From NCBI GenBank assembly GCA_028100865.1, contig JAOHJV010000015.1:1-10159 (forward strand): a stretch of DNA of 10,159 bases. Reading direction: 5' to 3'. Shown here one piece after another: positions 1-6,761 of the stretch (position 1 is the first letter of the stretch; the number at the start of each line of letters is the position of its first letter). The notes beneath the pieces are model-generated. The model was given only the letters and a program-made list of their open reading frames with translations. It was not told where the DNA came from and did not search any database. The translations under genes were made by a program, and so were the position numbers. This DNA comes from Candidatus Pelagibacter sp. (GTDB lineage Bacteria > Pseudomonadota > Alphaproteobacteria > Pelagibacterales > Pelagibacteraceae).

Positions 1-494
1 AATGAAACCCAATCAATAACATTTAGACCAAGTAAGAAAATTAAAAATATTTCTTGATCTAAAAGAGTATTGTCCACTGAGAAAATTATAATTCTAATTA
101 GGTATCCTATTATTTTAGATAAAAAATATGTTTGAACCCCAAACATAAAAATACCAACTATACTTCTAATCAATCCAAAAAGTTCTGCTCCTTTAAATCC
201 CAGGGAAGACCTTAATAAAACGGAAAAAGGTAGTCCATGTTTTTGAGATGGTTTTCCAATCAAATTTGAGAAAAAATAAACCAATATTGAGCCCAGTATA
301 GTTCCAAAAAAAACTACAAATGTGCTTAAGCTATAAATTGTATAAAGTGAAGCTATTAGAGAAAAACCTATAATACTTTGAACATTTACACCCCAAAAAC
401 AAAAAAGATCCTTCCAATCCCACGTTTTATAATTTGGGTTAACTGTTACAAGATCCCAATTTGAAAGAGAGTATTTAACTTTTGGCTGATTCAC
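1..494 (-). CDS. NCS1-family nucleobase/allantoin/hydantoin permease, N-terminal part (runs off left edge)
   Basis: An open frame of 164 codons reads from a GTG at 494-492 to the window edge. It has no ATG near its start, and an in-frame TAA lies three codons upstream, so GTG is the only plausible start. The product begins with a polar N-terminus carrying SNWDL (residues 11-15) and TW (24-25), then hydrophobic segments at about 38-56, 57-78, 105-128 and 148-163. The stretch GLPFSVLLRSSLGFKGA (87-103) and the GVQT motif (119-122) are hallmarks of the NCS1 family (Mhp1, cytosine, uracil and allantoin permeases), which import nucleobases or related ring compounds with Na+ or H+. It lies 26 bp behind dctM on the same strand, without an obvious ribosome binding site, so it may be the last gene of the TRAP operon. 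The missing C-terminal two thirds prevents any substrate call. The family assignment is confident; the substrate is unknown. Confidence 0.82.
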   Translation of the reverse strand, partial: MNQPKVKYSLSNWDLVTVNPNYKTWDWKDLFCFWGVNVQSIIGFSLIASLYTIYSLSTFVVFFGTILGSILVYFFSNLIGKPSQKHGLPFSVLLRSSLGFKGAELFGLIRSIVGIFMFGVQTYFLSKIIGYLIRIIIFSVDNTLLDQEIFLIFLLGLNVIDWVS

Positions 495-520
495 TAAAAA
501 TTATATTAAACTAATAATTT

Positions 521-1855
521 CTACTGTCCATAAAGATAGGCTGGTAACCATAATGCAATCTTAGGAAATACAATAATTAATATTAATCCTATTACTTGGA
601 TAACCATAAATTGCATCATTCCATAATAAATATCTTTTAAATCCCATTCTGGCACAACACCTTTCAAGAAATATGCTGACAAAGCTACAGGTGGAGACAG
701 CCAGGCCGTCTGGAGATTGACTGCCACTAAAATTGCAAACCACGTCAAATTAAAACCTAAAGCTTCAACTAAAGGTAAAATTATTGGAATTATAATCATT
801 ACTATTGGTACCCACTCTAGTGGCCAACCTAATAAAAAGATCATAACCATAATTAATGCTAAAATTAAATATTTATTCATTTCAAGACCTAATAAAAAAT
901 CTGTAAGCAACATTGGTGTTCCTAGTCTAGAAAACACAGCACCAAAAAAGTTTGAAGCAGCAACCAAAACCATAATCAACGCAGAAATTTCTAAAGTTTT
1001 AACTAGCGCATCTTGCAGTTTTTTTAATGTTAATTTTTTATATGCTAGAGCTAAAAGTAAAGAACCCATTGCTCCACACCCAGCAGCCTCTGTTGGTGTT
1101 GCAAATCCAAATAAAATACTACCGAGTGCAGCAAAAACTAAGGCAGCTGGTGGAACTAATCCTAAAAAGAATTCAATCCAAACTTGCTTCATACTAGTTG
1201 CTCTAAGTTCTGGTGGTAAAACTGGACCTAGACTTGGATCTATCCAGCATCTAATTGTTGTGTATGCAGCGTAAAGTGTTGCAAGTAAAATTCCTGGAAT
1301 GATTGCTGCTGCAAATAAATCTGTTACTGGTATTTCCATTATAGGACCCATAACTACTAACATGATACTTGGAGGAATTAATATTCCTAAAGTTCCTCCA
1401 GCAGTAATTGTTCCTGCTGCTAGTCTTACGTTATATCCAGATCTATTCATAGATTTTGCGGCCATAATTCCTAATATTGTAACTGATGCTCCAACAATTC
1501 CGGTAGCTGCTGCAAATACTACTGAAACAAATAAAACTGCGTAATATAATGAGCCTCTTACTTTGGCTAGCATCAACTGGAATGCCGAAAACAATCTTTC
1601 CATTAATCCAGCTTGCTCCATCATAATACCCATAAAGACAAAGAGCGGGACGGCAGCCAAGGTTTGTTCGGTCATAACCATCGAGAACTGCAAGGTCATT
1701 AAATAAAAAACTAATTTTCCAAAACCTAAATAACCAAACACAAACCCTAAAAAAATTAGAGTAAAAGAAATTGGAAACCCAACAAAAATAGAAAAGAGCA
1801 TTACCCCAATTAAAATGAAACCTAAAACAGCTGGATCTATAAATTCTGCTAACAT
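521..1855 (-). CDS. dctM: TRAP transporter large permease subunit (DctM family)
   Basis: A 444-residue, almost entirely hydrophobic protein with about 11-12 membrane segments. DctM forms the transport channel of TRAP systems: the periplasmic binding protein delivers an organic acid, and DctM moves it into the cytoplasm using a Na+ gradient. Family marks include the GFPISF start of the first repeat (26-31), VPLFVFMGIMMEQAGL (69-84), the segment from GASVTILGI to GTLGILIPPSIMLVVMG (122-170), and the second-repeat signature FATPTEAAG (251-259). The stretch LQTAWLSPPVALSAYFLKGV (381-400) resembles the subgroup often annotated as mannitol/chloroaromatic-type, a label with little substrate meaning. 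The length is normal for the family. The start codon directly abuts the dctQ stop (TAAATG), indicating translational coupling, and an AGGAG site lies within the end of dctQ. Confidence 0.95.
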   Translation of the reverse strand: MLAEFIDPAVLGFILIGVMLFSIFVGFPISFTLIFLGFVFGYLGFGKLVFYLMTLQFSMVMTEQTLAAVPLFVFMGIMMEQAGLMERLFSAFQLMLAKVRGSLYYAVLFVSVVFAAATGIVGASVTILGIMAAKSMNRSGYNVRLAAGTITAGGTLGILIPPSIMLVVMGPIMEIPVTDLFAAAIIPGILLATLYAAYTTIRCWIDPSLGPVLPPELRATSMKQVWIEFFLGLVPPAALVFAALGSILFGFATPTEAAGCGAMGSLLLALAYKKLTLKKLQDALVKTLEISALIMVLVAASNFFGAVFSRLGTPMLLTDFLLGLEMNKYLILALIMVMIFLLGWPLEWVPIVMIIIPIILPLVEALGFNLTWFAILVAVNLQTAWLSPPVALSAYFLKGVVPEWDLKDIYYGMMQFMVIQVIGLILIIVFPKIALWLPAYLYGQ

Positions 1856-2494
1856 TTATTCTTGCTCTCCTGGCCACACACCTTTGGTAGCAGCCCAGTA
1901 ACTTTTAAATAATTCTGAAACACCTTGGATTATTAAAAAAACTATTCCAAACCATAAGGAAGCTTTTATTGGCCACATATAAGGCATCCATGCAGTATCC
2001 ATTCCTCTTTCGCCTCTCATAATCGATTCTTGGACAAAGCCAGTAGTCATATAAAGAAAGACAATTAAACCTGGGAAATAGAATAATAAGTACAGCCAGA
2101 AATCTATTCTGCCTTGCGTTTTTGTTTTGAAATTTCTGTATAAAAAATCTGCTCTAATATGAACACCTTTAGATAAAGCATATCCTGCACCAAGCATGAA
2201 TAAAGCTCCATACATAAATCTACTCATGTCATAAGCCCACATTGTAGGGGCTGTAAATAATTTTCTAGCTAAAACTTCGTAAGTCATAGCTAAAATTAAA
2301 GGCACTGTTATCCAGCAAACAACATTCCCTACCCGTTTACTAAATAAATCAATTTTTGTAATTGAAGATGCCATCCACGTAGGCATGCTCTTTGGCATTT
2401 GACCAGAACCACCCCTTCTTTCAGCTATCATCTCATCAGAGATATCAAGTTTCATAGGTTTAATTGGTTTTTTTGGTTTGTGGTTTCTTGGCAT
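1856..2494 (-). CDS. dctQ: TRAP transporter small permease subunit (DctQ family)
   Basis: A 212-residue protein with four predicted membrane segments at about 55-75, 91-110, 131-152 and 176-196, the standard DctQ layout. DctQ pairs with the large permease in the inner membrane and helps dock the binding protein. Recognisable family features are YEVLARKLF after the first helix (72-80) and the second-helix region ending in GVHIRADFLY (110-119). The protein carries a polar N-terminal tail of about 50 residues rich in Lys, Pro and Met, longer than in most DctQ proteins. Internal Met codons at residues 14, 33 and 37 are alternative starts, and no strong ribosome binding site decides between them; the longest start is kept because the frame is open and follows the hairpin at normal distance. 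It sits between dctP (67-bp gap with a hairpin) and dctM (no gap). Confidence 0.92.
   Translation of the reverse strand: MPRNHKPKKPIKPMKLDISDEMIAERRGGSGQMPKSMPTWMASSITKIDLFSKRVGNVVCWITVPLILAMTYEVLARKLFTAPTMWAYDMSRFMYGALFMLGAGYALSKGVHIRADFLYRNFKTKTQGRIDFWLYLLFYFPGLIVFLYMTTGFVQESIMRGERGMDTAWMPYMWPIKASLWFGIVFLIIQGVSELFKSYWAATKGVWPGEQE
1867..1871 (-). promoter_or_regulatory. Ribosome binding site of dctM inside dctQ
   Basis: The minus strand reads AGGAG here, 11 bases before the dctM ATG (1855-1853) and within the last codons of dctQ. It is one of the few clear Shine-Dalgarno sites in the window. It supports the chosen dctM start and independent re-initiation at the zero-gap dctQ/dctM junction. 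Confidence 0.6.
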
Positions 2495-2513
2495 TTAAAA
2501 TTCTTAAGTAATT

Positions 2514-2544
2514 AAAAAAAAGCGGGCAATTAATTGCCCGCTTT
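2514..2544 (-). terminator. Intra-operon hairpin with T-tract between dctP and dctQ (partial terminator)
   Basis: Positions 2519-2544 form a perfect 26-bp inverted repeat with GC-rich arms (GCGGGC / GCCCGC) in an otherwise AT-rich gap. On the minus strand, which is the direction of dctP transcription, it is followed by a run of eight T (2521-2514), giving a textbook intrinsic terminator. On the plus strand the downstream side has only three T, so the signal is directional. It lies just after the dctP stop and before dctQ. Because dctQ and dctM have no other obvious promoter, partial read-through is the likely arrangement, giving an excess of binding protein over membrane subunits. A stem placed here can also protect the dctP message from 3' decay. 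Confidence 0.88.
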
Positions 2545-2561
2545 ATAAGAGTATTTTAATA

Positions 2562-3659
2562 CTATTTTAATGTTTCTGCGTGAGCCATTCCTAGCTTCGC
2601 ATTAGACATTTGAGATCCAGACCAGAATGGAACTGCAATATCAGCAAAGTCTTTTTGAGACTGCCATACTTTTGCAAAGAACTTATTCTTAGCAGCATTA
2701 GTCTCTAAAGATTTTTTAGCTGCAGCCATATACGCTGGAAAATAGTCAGCTGGAGTGTCATGTAAAATAACACCATGCTTACCTGTAAGTTCAGCTAAAG
2801 CTTTTCCATTTTCGTATATTCTGTAACTCATTGATTTTGATAGAGATGCATTCGCAGCAACTTCTAAAGCTTTTTTCTCTAAAGCAGACATTTTTTTGTA
2901 TTTAGAGCCTGTAATATAGAAGTCAGCATTTACTACTACTTGGTGAAGACCTTGTAGGTAGTAATGTTTTAGAACTTTTTGGAAACCGAATGTCATGTCA
3001 GGTTTTGGACAACACCATTCAGCTGCATCAATTGTTCCTGCTTCAAGAGCTGGAAGAATATCTCCACCACCCATTGCAACAGAAGCTACACCAATGTCTT
3101 TATAAGTTTGTCCTGGAATTCCTGGAGGAGTTCTGAACTTGTACTTTCTAAAGTCTGCCATGCTGTTAATTGGCTCTTTGAACCAACCTAAAGCTTCAGG
3201 GCCTACTGGTTGTAACATAAATCCTTTGATGTCTCTTCCCATCTCAGACCATAGTTGGTCGTAAAGTTCTTTACCACCACCGTATTGGAACCAAGATAAA
3301 AATGCGATGTTATCAATACCAACACCTGCACCTGCTACTGGCGAACCAAATAACATAGCTGCTGGGTGATCACCTGACCAATAGTGAGTCCAAGCGAAAC
3401 CACAATCGATAAGACCTTTATCAACCGCATCTAAAGTTTCTTTTACACCTACTACTGCTCCAGCTGGCATAATTTCAAACTTAAGTGAACCTTCTGTTAG
3501 CTCTGTAACTGTGTCAGTGAAATCTTTTAACATTTTCACTTCATCAGCTTTAGCACTAATTACAGTTTGGCACTTAAGAGTTTGTGCAGAATTTGCTCCT
3601 GTAACTGTCATGACAGTTAAAAGAAGAGTTCCTACAACTAATGATATGATTTTTTTCAT
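2562..3659 (-). CDS. dctP: TRAP transporter periplasmic substrate-binding protein (DctP/TakP type)
   Basis: A 365-residue secreted protein. Residues 1-25 form a classic signal peptide (MKK start, hydrophobic core, cleavage after NSA before Gln26). The mature part is a DctP-type binding protein. It has FEIMPAGAVVG (61-71), the WSGDHPAA stretch (94-101), GPEALGWF (153-160), the conserved Arg176 expected to hold the substrate carboxylate, and the TIDAAEW motif (209-215). This arrangement resembles the TakP branch, which binds 2-oxo acids or related small carboxylates with a metal ion. The position usually Gln in GPQ is Glu155 here, and Glu214-Trp215 are kept. A GAGAGGG ribosome binding site precedes the ATG. 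It is the first gene of the minus-strand operon, followed by a hairpin and dctQ-dctM. The substrate is not established. Confidence 0.95.
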   Translation of the reverse strand: MKKIISLVVGTLLLTVMTVTGANSAQTLKCQTVISAKADEVKMLKDFTDTVTELTEGSLKFEIMPAGAVVGVKETLDAVDKGLIDCGFAWTHYWSGDHPAAMLFGSPVAGAGVGIDNIAFLSWFQYGGGKELYDQLWSEMGRDIKGFMLQPVGPEALGWFKEPINSMADFRKYKFRTPPGIPGQTYKDIGVASVAMGGGDILPALEAGTIDAAEWCCPKPDMTFGFQKVLKHYYLQGLHQVVVNADFYITGSKYKKMSALEKKALEVAANASLSKSMSYRIYENGKALAELTGKHGVILHDTPADYFPAYMAAAKKSLETNAAKNKFFAKVWQSQKDFADIAVPFWSGSQMSNAKLGMAHAETLK

Positions 3660-3669
3660 ATTATATTTT

Positions 3670-3676
3670 CCCTCTC
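3670..3676 (-). promoter_or_regulatory. Ribosome binding site of dctP
   Basis: The minus strand reads GAGAGGG about 10 bases before the dctP ATG (3659-3657), a strong match to the Shine-Dalgarno sequence in a window where most genes have none. It supports the chosen start, which also yields a proper signal peptide, and suggests high translation of the binding protein. A second identical GAGAGGG occurs upstream at 3701-3707. Confidence 0.65.
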
Positions 3677-3708
3677 TGTGTTTTTTTTATAAAAAAAGTA
3701 CCCTCTCA

Positions 3709-3722
3709 AACTTTTAAAAGTT
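3709..3722. repeat. Perfect 14-bp palindrome, possible operator
   Basis: AACTTTTAAAAGTT reads the same on both strands and sits centrally between the two divergent operons, 50 bp upstream of dctP and about 90 bp upstream of the GMC gene. This is the size and position expected of a dimeric repressor or activator site. The sequence is AT-rich, so chance occurrence is a real possibility. Confidence 0.35.
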
Positions 3723-3737
3723 AAACAAGGGCTAATA

Positions 3738-3767
3738 TTGTGTTATTTTGTTTTTTTTCACTATATT
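3738..3767 (+). promoter_or_regulatory. Candidate sigma70-type promoter for the rightward operon
   Basis: TTGTGT (3738-3743) and TATATT (3762-3767) are separated by 18 bp, which fits a weak housekeeping promoter and would start transcription near 3774, about 35-40 bases before the GMC start. In such AT-rich DNA similar hexamers are frequent, so this is only the best-placed candidate. Confidence 0.3.
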
Positions 3768-3811
3768 TATTATTAAATAAAAATTTTTAATTTATAAAGG
3801 TTCTAAAGTTG

Positions 3812-5408
3812 ATGGATAATTTTGATTTTATAATTCTTGGAGCAGGCTCAGCAGGTTGTGTGCTTGCAAACAGATTATCTAAAAATCCTGATCACAAAGT
3901 TTTACTTTTAGAGGCTGGTGGTAAAGACAATTACCCATGGATACATATTCCTGTTGGTTATTTTAAGACAATGCACAATCCTAATACTGATTGGTGTTAT
4001 CGAACAGAACCAGACGAAAGTATGAACAACATTTCTATAAGATATCCAAGAGGAAAAACTTTAGGCGGCAGCTCTTCAATTAATGGATTGCTTTATATAA
4101 GAGGTCAACATCGTGATTATGATCTTTGGAGACAATCAGGAAATACAGGCTGGGGTTGGGACGATGTTTTGCCTTATTTTATAAAAGCTGAAAATCAGGA
4201 AAGAGGAAAAAGTGAATATCATGGAGTTGATGGACCTCTATCGGTTTCTGATCAAAGAATACATCTACCTCTATTAGATGAATTTCAAAATGCAGCTGAA
4301 GAATTTGGTATTCCAAAAACAAAAGATTTTAATACTGGTGACAATCATGGATGTGGCTACTTTCAAGTTACTCAAAAAGATGGATTTAGATGCAGTACTT
4401 CTGTTGGTTATTTAAATCCTATTAAACATAGAAAAAATTTAAAAATTATTACTAATGCTCATGTAAAAAAAAATAAATTTTGAAAATAAAATTGCTAAAG
4501 AAGTAGAATTTTGGCATGGAGATGAATTTAAAAAAGTACAAAGCAATAGAGAAATAATTATTTCGTCTGGAGCAATAGGCTCTCCTCAAATTTTACAAGT
4601 ATCTGGTATTGGAAATCCTGAAAAATTAAAAAACCTAGGTATTGATTTGGTTCAAAATTTAAATGGTGTTGGTGAAAATCTACATGATCATTTAATGTTA
4701 AGACCGATTTATAAAATCAACGGATTAAAATCACTTAATAAAAAAATTAATAGTTTATTTGGAAATTTAATGATTGGATTAGAATATGTTTTTAATCGAA
4801 GCGGTCCAATGACTATGGGTGCTAGTCAACTTTGTATGTTTGCAAAAAGTGATCCATCACTCGAACTACCAGATTTACAGTGGCACGTTCAACCAATGAG
4901 TATGGATACATTAGGTGCAACTAAAAATCATGATTTTCATGCATTCACCCCTACTGTCTCAAATATAAGACCTACAAGTAGAGGACATGTAAGTATTGTA
5001 GACAAAGACTCGAGAACTTATGCAAAAATTAAACAAAATTATCTCTCTACAGATCATGATCGAATGATAGCTGCAAGAGGTCTTAAGTTAACAAGAAAAA
5101 TTATATTAGAGTCTGAGACTTTTAAAAAATACACACCTGAAGAATATAGACCAGGAATAGATATAAATGATGATGAAGAACTTGTTAAAGAGGCATCTAA
5201 TTATGCTCAAACTATTTTTCATCCAGTTGGTACATGTAAAATGGGTCAAGATGATATGGCAGTTGTTGATGAAAAATTAAGAGTTAAAGGAATCAAAAAC
5301 TTAAGAATAATAGATGCATCGATAATGCCCAACATAACTTCTGGTAACACTAATGCACCAACAATAATGATTGCAGAAAAAGGTGCAGATATGATACTAG
5401 AGCACTAA
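3812..5408 (+). CDS. GMC-family FAD-dependent alcohol dehydrogenase (choline dehydrogenase type), interrupted by a one-base frameshift
   Basis: GMC oxidoreductases oxidise alcohols with FAD. The frame starting at ATG 3812 stops at 4483, but dropping one A from the A9 run at 4465-4473 joins it seamlessly to the frame ending at 5408 and gives 531 residues, the normal family length. Residues counted on the repaired protein show the Rossmann motif GAGSAG (10-15), the LEAGG end of the FAD-binding strand (34-38), GMC signature 1 around GKTLGGSSSINGLLYIRG (81-98), signature 2 around SGAIGSPQILQVSGIG (252-267), and the catalytic pair His470 in HPVGTCKMG and Asn514 in GNTNAPT. All expected parts are present, so the family call is secure. 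AAAGG at 3796-3800 is the likely ribosome binding site; a TTG at 3809 is an alternative start adding one residue. It heads the rightward operon; the terC start follows its TAA directly. Substrate unknown: choline, polyol or another alcohol are possible. Confidence 0.9.
4465..4473 (+). other. A9 run at the frameshift in the GMC dehydrogenase gene
   Basis: Nine consecutive A follow the codons for Asn-Ala-His. Reading straight through gives a TGA at 4481-4483 after KKNKF. With eight A the reading continues into INFENKIAKEVEF and the rest of the GMC domain without loss of any conserved block. The defect is therefore exactly one surplus A, and nothing else in the gene looks decayed. Confidence 0.9.
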
Positions 5409-6003
5409 ATGTTTGCAGAATTAATTACACCTGAACAACTTACAATTTTAGGACAAATCATATTTATTGATTTAGTTCTTGCAGGAGATAACGCAATTAT
5501 TATTGGAATGGTTGCTTCGAAATTTCCTGTAGAACAAAGAAAAAAAAGTTATTTTTTGGGGCATTGGTGGTGCGGTAATTTTAAGAATAATCTTAACAAT
5601 GTTAACTGCTTACCTCTTACAAATTACAGGTTTAAGATTGATCGGTGGATTATTGCTACTTTATATCATCTATAAACTTTATACAGATGTTATCAAAGGC
5701 CAATCTAACGAAGAAGATATAAAGGTAGATAATTCTAGTTTTATGAAGGCTATATGGACAGTTCTGCTTGCTGATTTTACAATGAGTTTAGATAACGTTT
5801 TGGGTGTTGCTGGAGCTGCAGGTGATCACTACGGACTATTAATATTTGGATTAGCATTATCAATAGTTTTGATGGCAACAGCTGCAAATTTAATTTCAAG
5901 ATGGATTAAAGAGTACAAATGGATCGCATGGGCTGGATTACTAGCAATATTAGTTGTAGCTGTAGAGTTGATTTACACAGATATTAAAATATTATTTCTA
6001 TAA
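5409..6003 (+). CDS. TerC/YjbE-family integral membrane protein, interrupted by a one-base frameshift
   Basis: The frame from ATG 5409 ends early at 5675, while the frame ending at 6003 carries the rest of the protein. Removing one A from the A8 run at 5540-5547 unites them into 197 residues, a normal length for the YjbE-type branch of the TerC family. The repaired protein shows the two family repeats with acidic membrane motifs, DLVLAGDNAIII near the N-terminus and DFTMSLDNVLGVAGAA in the second half, and about six to seven membrane segments. TerC proteins are linked to tellurite resistance and, in characterised members, to metal ion (Mn2+) efflux; the role of this one is not known. Its ATG abuts the stop of the GMC gene and its TAA overlaps the next ATG by one base (TAATG), so it is fully embedded in the operon, although no metabolic link to its neighbours is evident. 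Confidence 0.88.
5540..5547 (+). other. A8 run at the frameshift in the terC-like gene
   Basis: Eight A follow the codons for Glu-Gln-Arg. Read directly, the frame enters the out-of-register SYFLGHWW and ends at 5675. With seven A it continues as KKVIFWGIGGAVILRI, a hydrophobic segment expected in TerC proteins. One surplus A explains the break completely. Confidence 0.9.
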
Positions 6004-6761
6004 TGTATTTACAAAAGATTAATTTAAAAAATAAATACGCATTAGTAACTGGTGCAGGTAAAGGATTAGGAAAAGCTTGCTCAATTGCTTTAGCAGAAGC
6101 TGGTGCAACAGTTATAGCATTAAGCAGAACACCATCTGATCTTGATAAATTAGAAAAGCAAATCAAAAAAATTAAAGGAAAAATTATTAAAGTTCCTTGT
6201 GATGTAATGGACTATGAAGATTTAAAAAAGAAGATAGATAAAATTAAAATTATAGATGTCTTGGTGAATAATGCAGGCACAAATATTCCAGAACCTTTTG
6301 AGAAAATTAAACAAAAAAGTATGAACTACTTGGTTGATCTTAATCTTAAAGCTGCTTTTAACGTTGCTCAACTTGTAGTTAAAAAAATGTTAAAAAATAA
6401 AAAAAGACCAGGCTCAATAATAAATATGTCTTCTCAATTAGGTCATGTTGGTATGAGTGGTAGAAATGTCTATAATATGACTAAATTTGGTATTGAAGGT
6501 CTAACTAAAGGAATGGGTGTTGAATTGGCAAAAAATGACATAAGAGTTAACACTGTTGCGCCAACATTTGTTGCAACACCAATGGTCTTAAACTTCTTTA
6601 AAAATAAAAAATTTAAGAAATTAGCTTTAGGTAATATTCCTATGGGAAAATTAGCAACAGAAAGTGATATAGCAACTACTGTTTGCTTTTTGGCTTCTTC
6701 AGCCTCTTCAATGATCACAGGTACATCAATAGTAATAGATGGCGGATGGACAGCAAAATAA
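6003..6761 (+). CDS. Short-chain dehydrogenase/reductase (classical SDR, FabG-like)
   Basis: A 252-residue classical SDR, a cytoplasmic NAD(P)-dependent oxidoreductase acting on alcohol/carbonyl pairs. It has the nucleotide-binding motif TGAGKGLG (16-23), the NNAG motif (89-92) and the catalytic tetrad Asn114, Ser144, Tyr157 and Lys161 in the YNMTK context. The C-terminal pattern ITGTSIVIDGGW (238-249) is typical of the family. Arg42 after the second strand (SRT) hints at NADP(H) rather than NAD(H). The length is standard and the gene is intact. Its ATG overlaps the TAA of the terC-like gene by one base and its last 16 bases overlap the next gene. In an operon with a GMC alcohol dehydrogenase and a hydratase it probably catalyses a further redox step on the same substrate, but the reaction cannot be named. 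Confidence 0.93.
   Translation: MYLQKINLKNKYALVTGAGKGLGKACSIALAEAGATVIALSRTPSDLDKLEKQIKKIKGKIIKVPCDVMDYEDLKKKIDKIKIIDVLVNNAGTNIPEPFEKIKQKSMNYLVDLNLKAAFNVAQLVVKKMLKNKKRPGSIINMSSQLGHVGMSGRNVYNMTKFGIEGLTKGMGVELAKNDIRVNTVAPTFVATPMVLNFFKNKKFKKLALGNIPMGKLATESDIATTVCFLASSASSMITGTSIVIDGGWTAK

Larger units (their letters stand above)
3660..3811. promoter_or_regulatory. Divergent control region between the TRAP operon and the GMC-led operon
   Basis: This 152-bp AT-rich stretch is the only gap in the window that separates divergent genes, so it must carry the promoters of both operons. It contains a perfect 14-bp palindrome (3709-3722), an AT-only palindrome of seven T and seven A around AT (3682-3697), two GAGAGGG copies on the minus strand and a candidate rightward promoter (3738-3767). 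No convincing -35/-10 pair can be picked for dctP. The shared region makes joint control of uptake and catabolism plausible, but no regulator gene lies in the window. Confidence 0.6.

Noticed and set aside
717..1544. Plus-strand open frames of up to 185 codons across 717-1274 and 1299-1544
   Set aside because: They are antisense to dctM, whose family motifs are unambiguous. Their translations are low-complexity (Ile, Lys, Ala, Thr rich) with no recognisable domain or upstream ribosome binding site.
1443..1877. Minus-strand 144-codon frame overlapping the start of dctM
   Set aside because: It is an out-of-register reading of the dctM/dctQ junction; the translation shows no family pattern.
5599..6003. 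Separate small membrane protein starting at 5599
   Set aside because: The Met at 5599 lies inside a TerC membrane segment; the frame is the second part of the TerC-like gene after the A8 frameshift.
5984..6166. Minus-strand 60-codon frame over the SDR start
   Set aside because: It is antisense to the Rossmann motif of the SDR gene and has no independent evidence.
6683..6745. Upstream in-frame extension of the M23 peptidase
   Set aside because: It would overlap the SDR gene by 79 bp and place a signal peptide internally; the ATG at 6746 gives a normal signal peptide.
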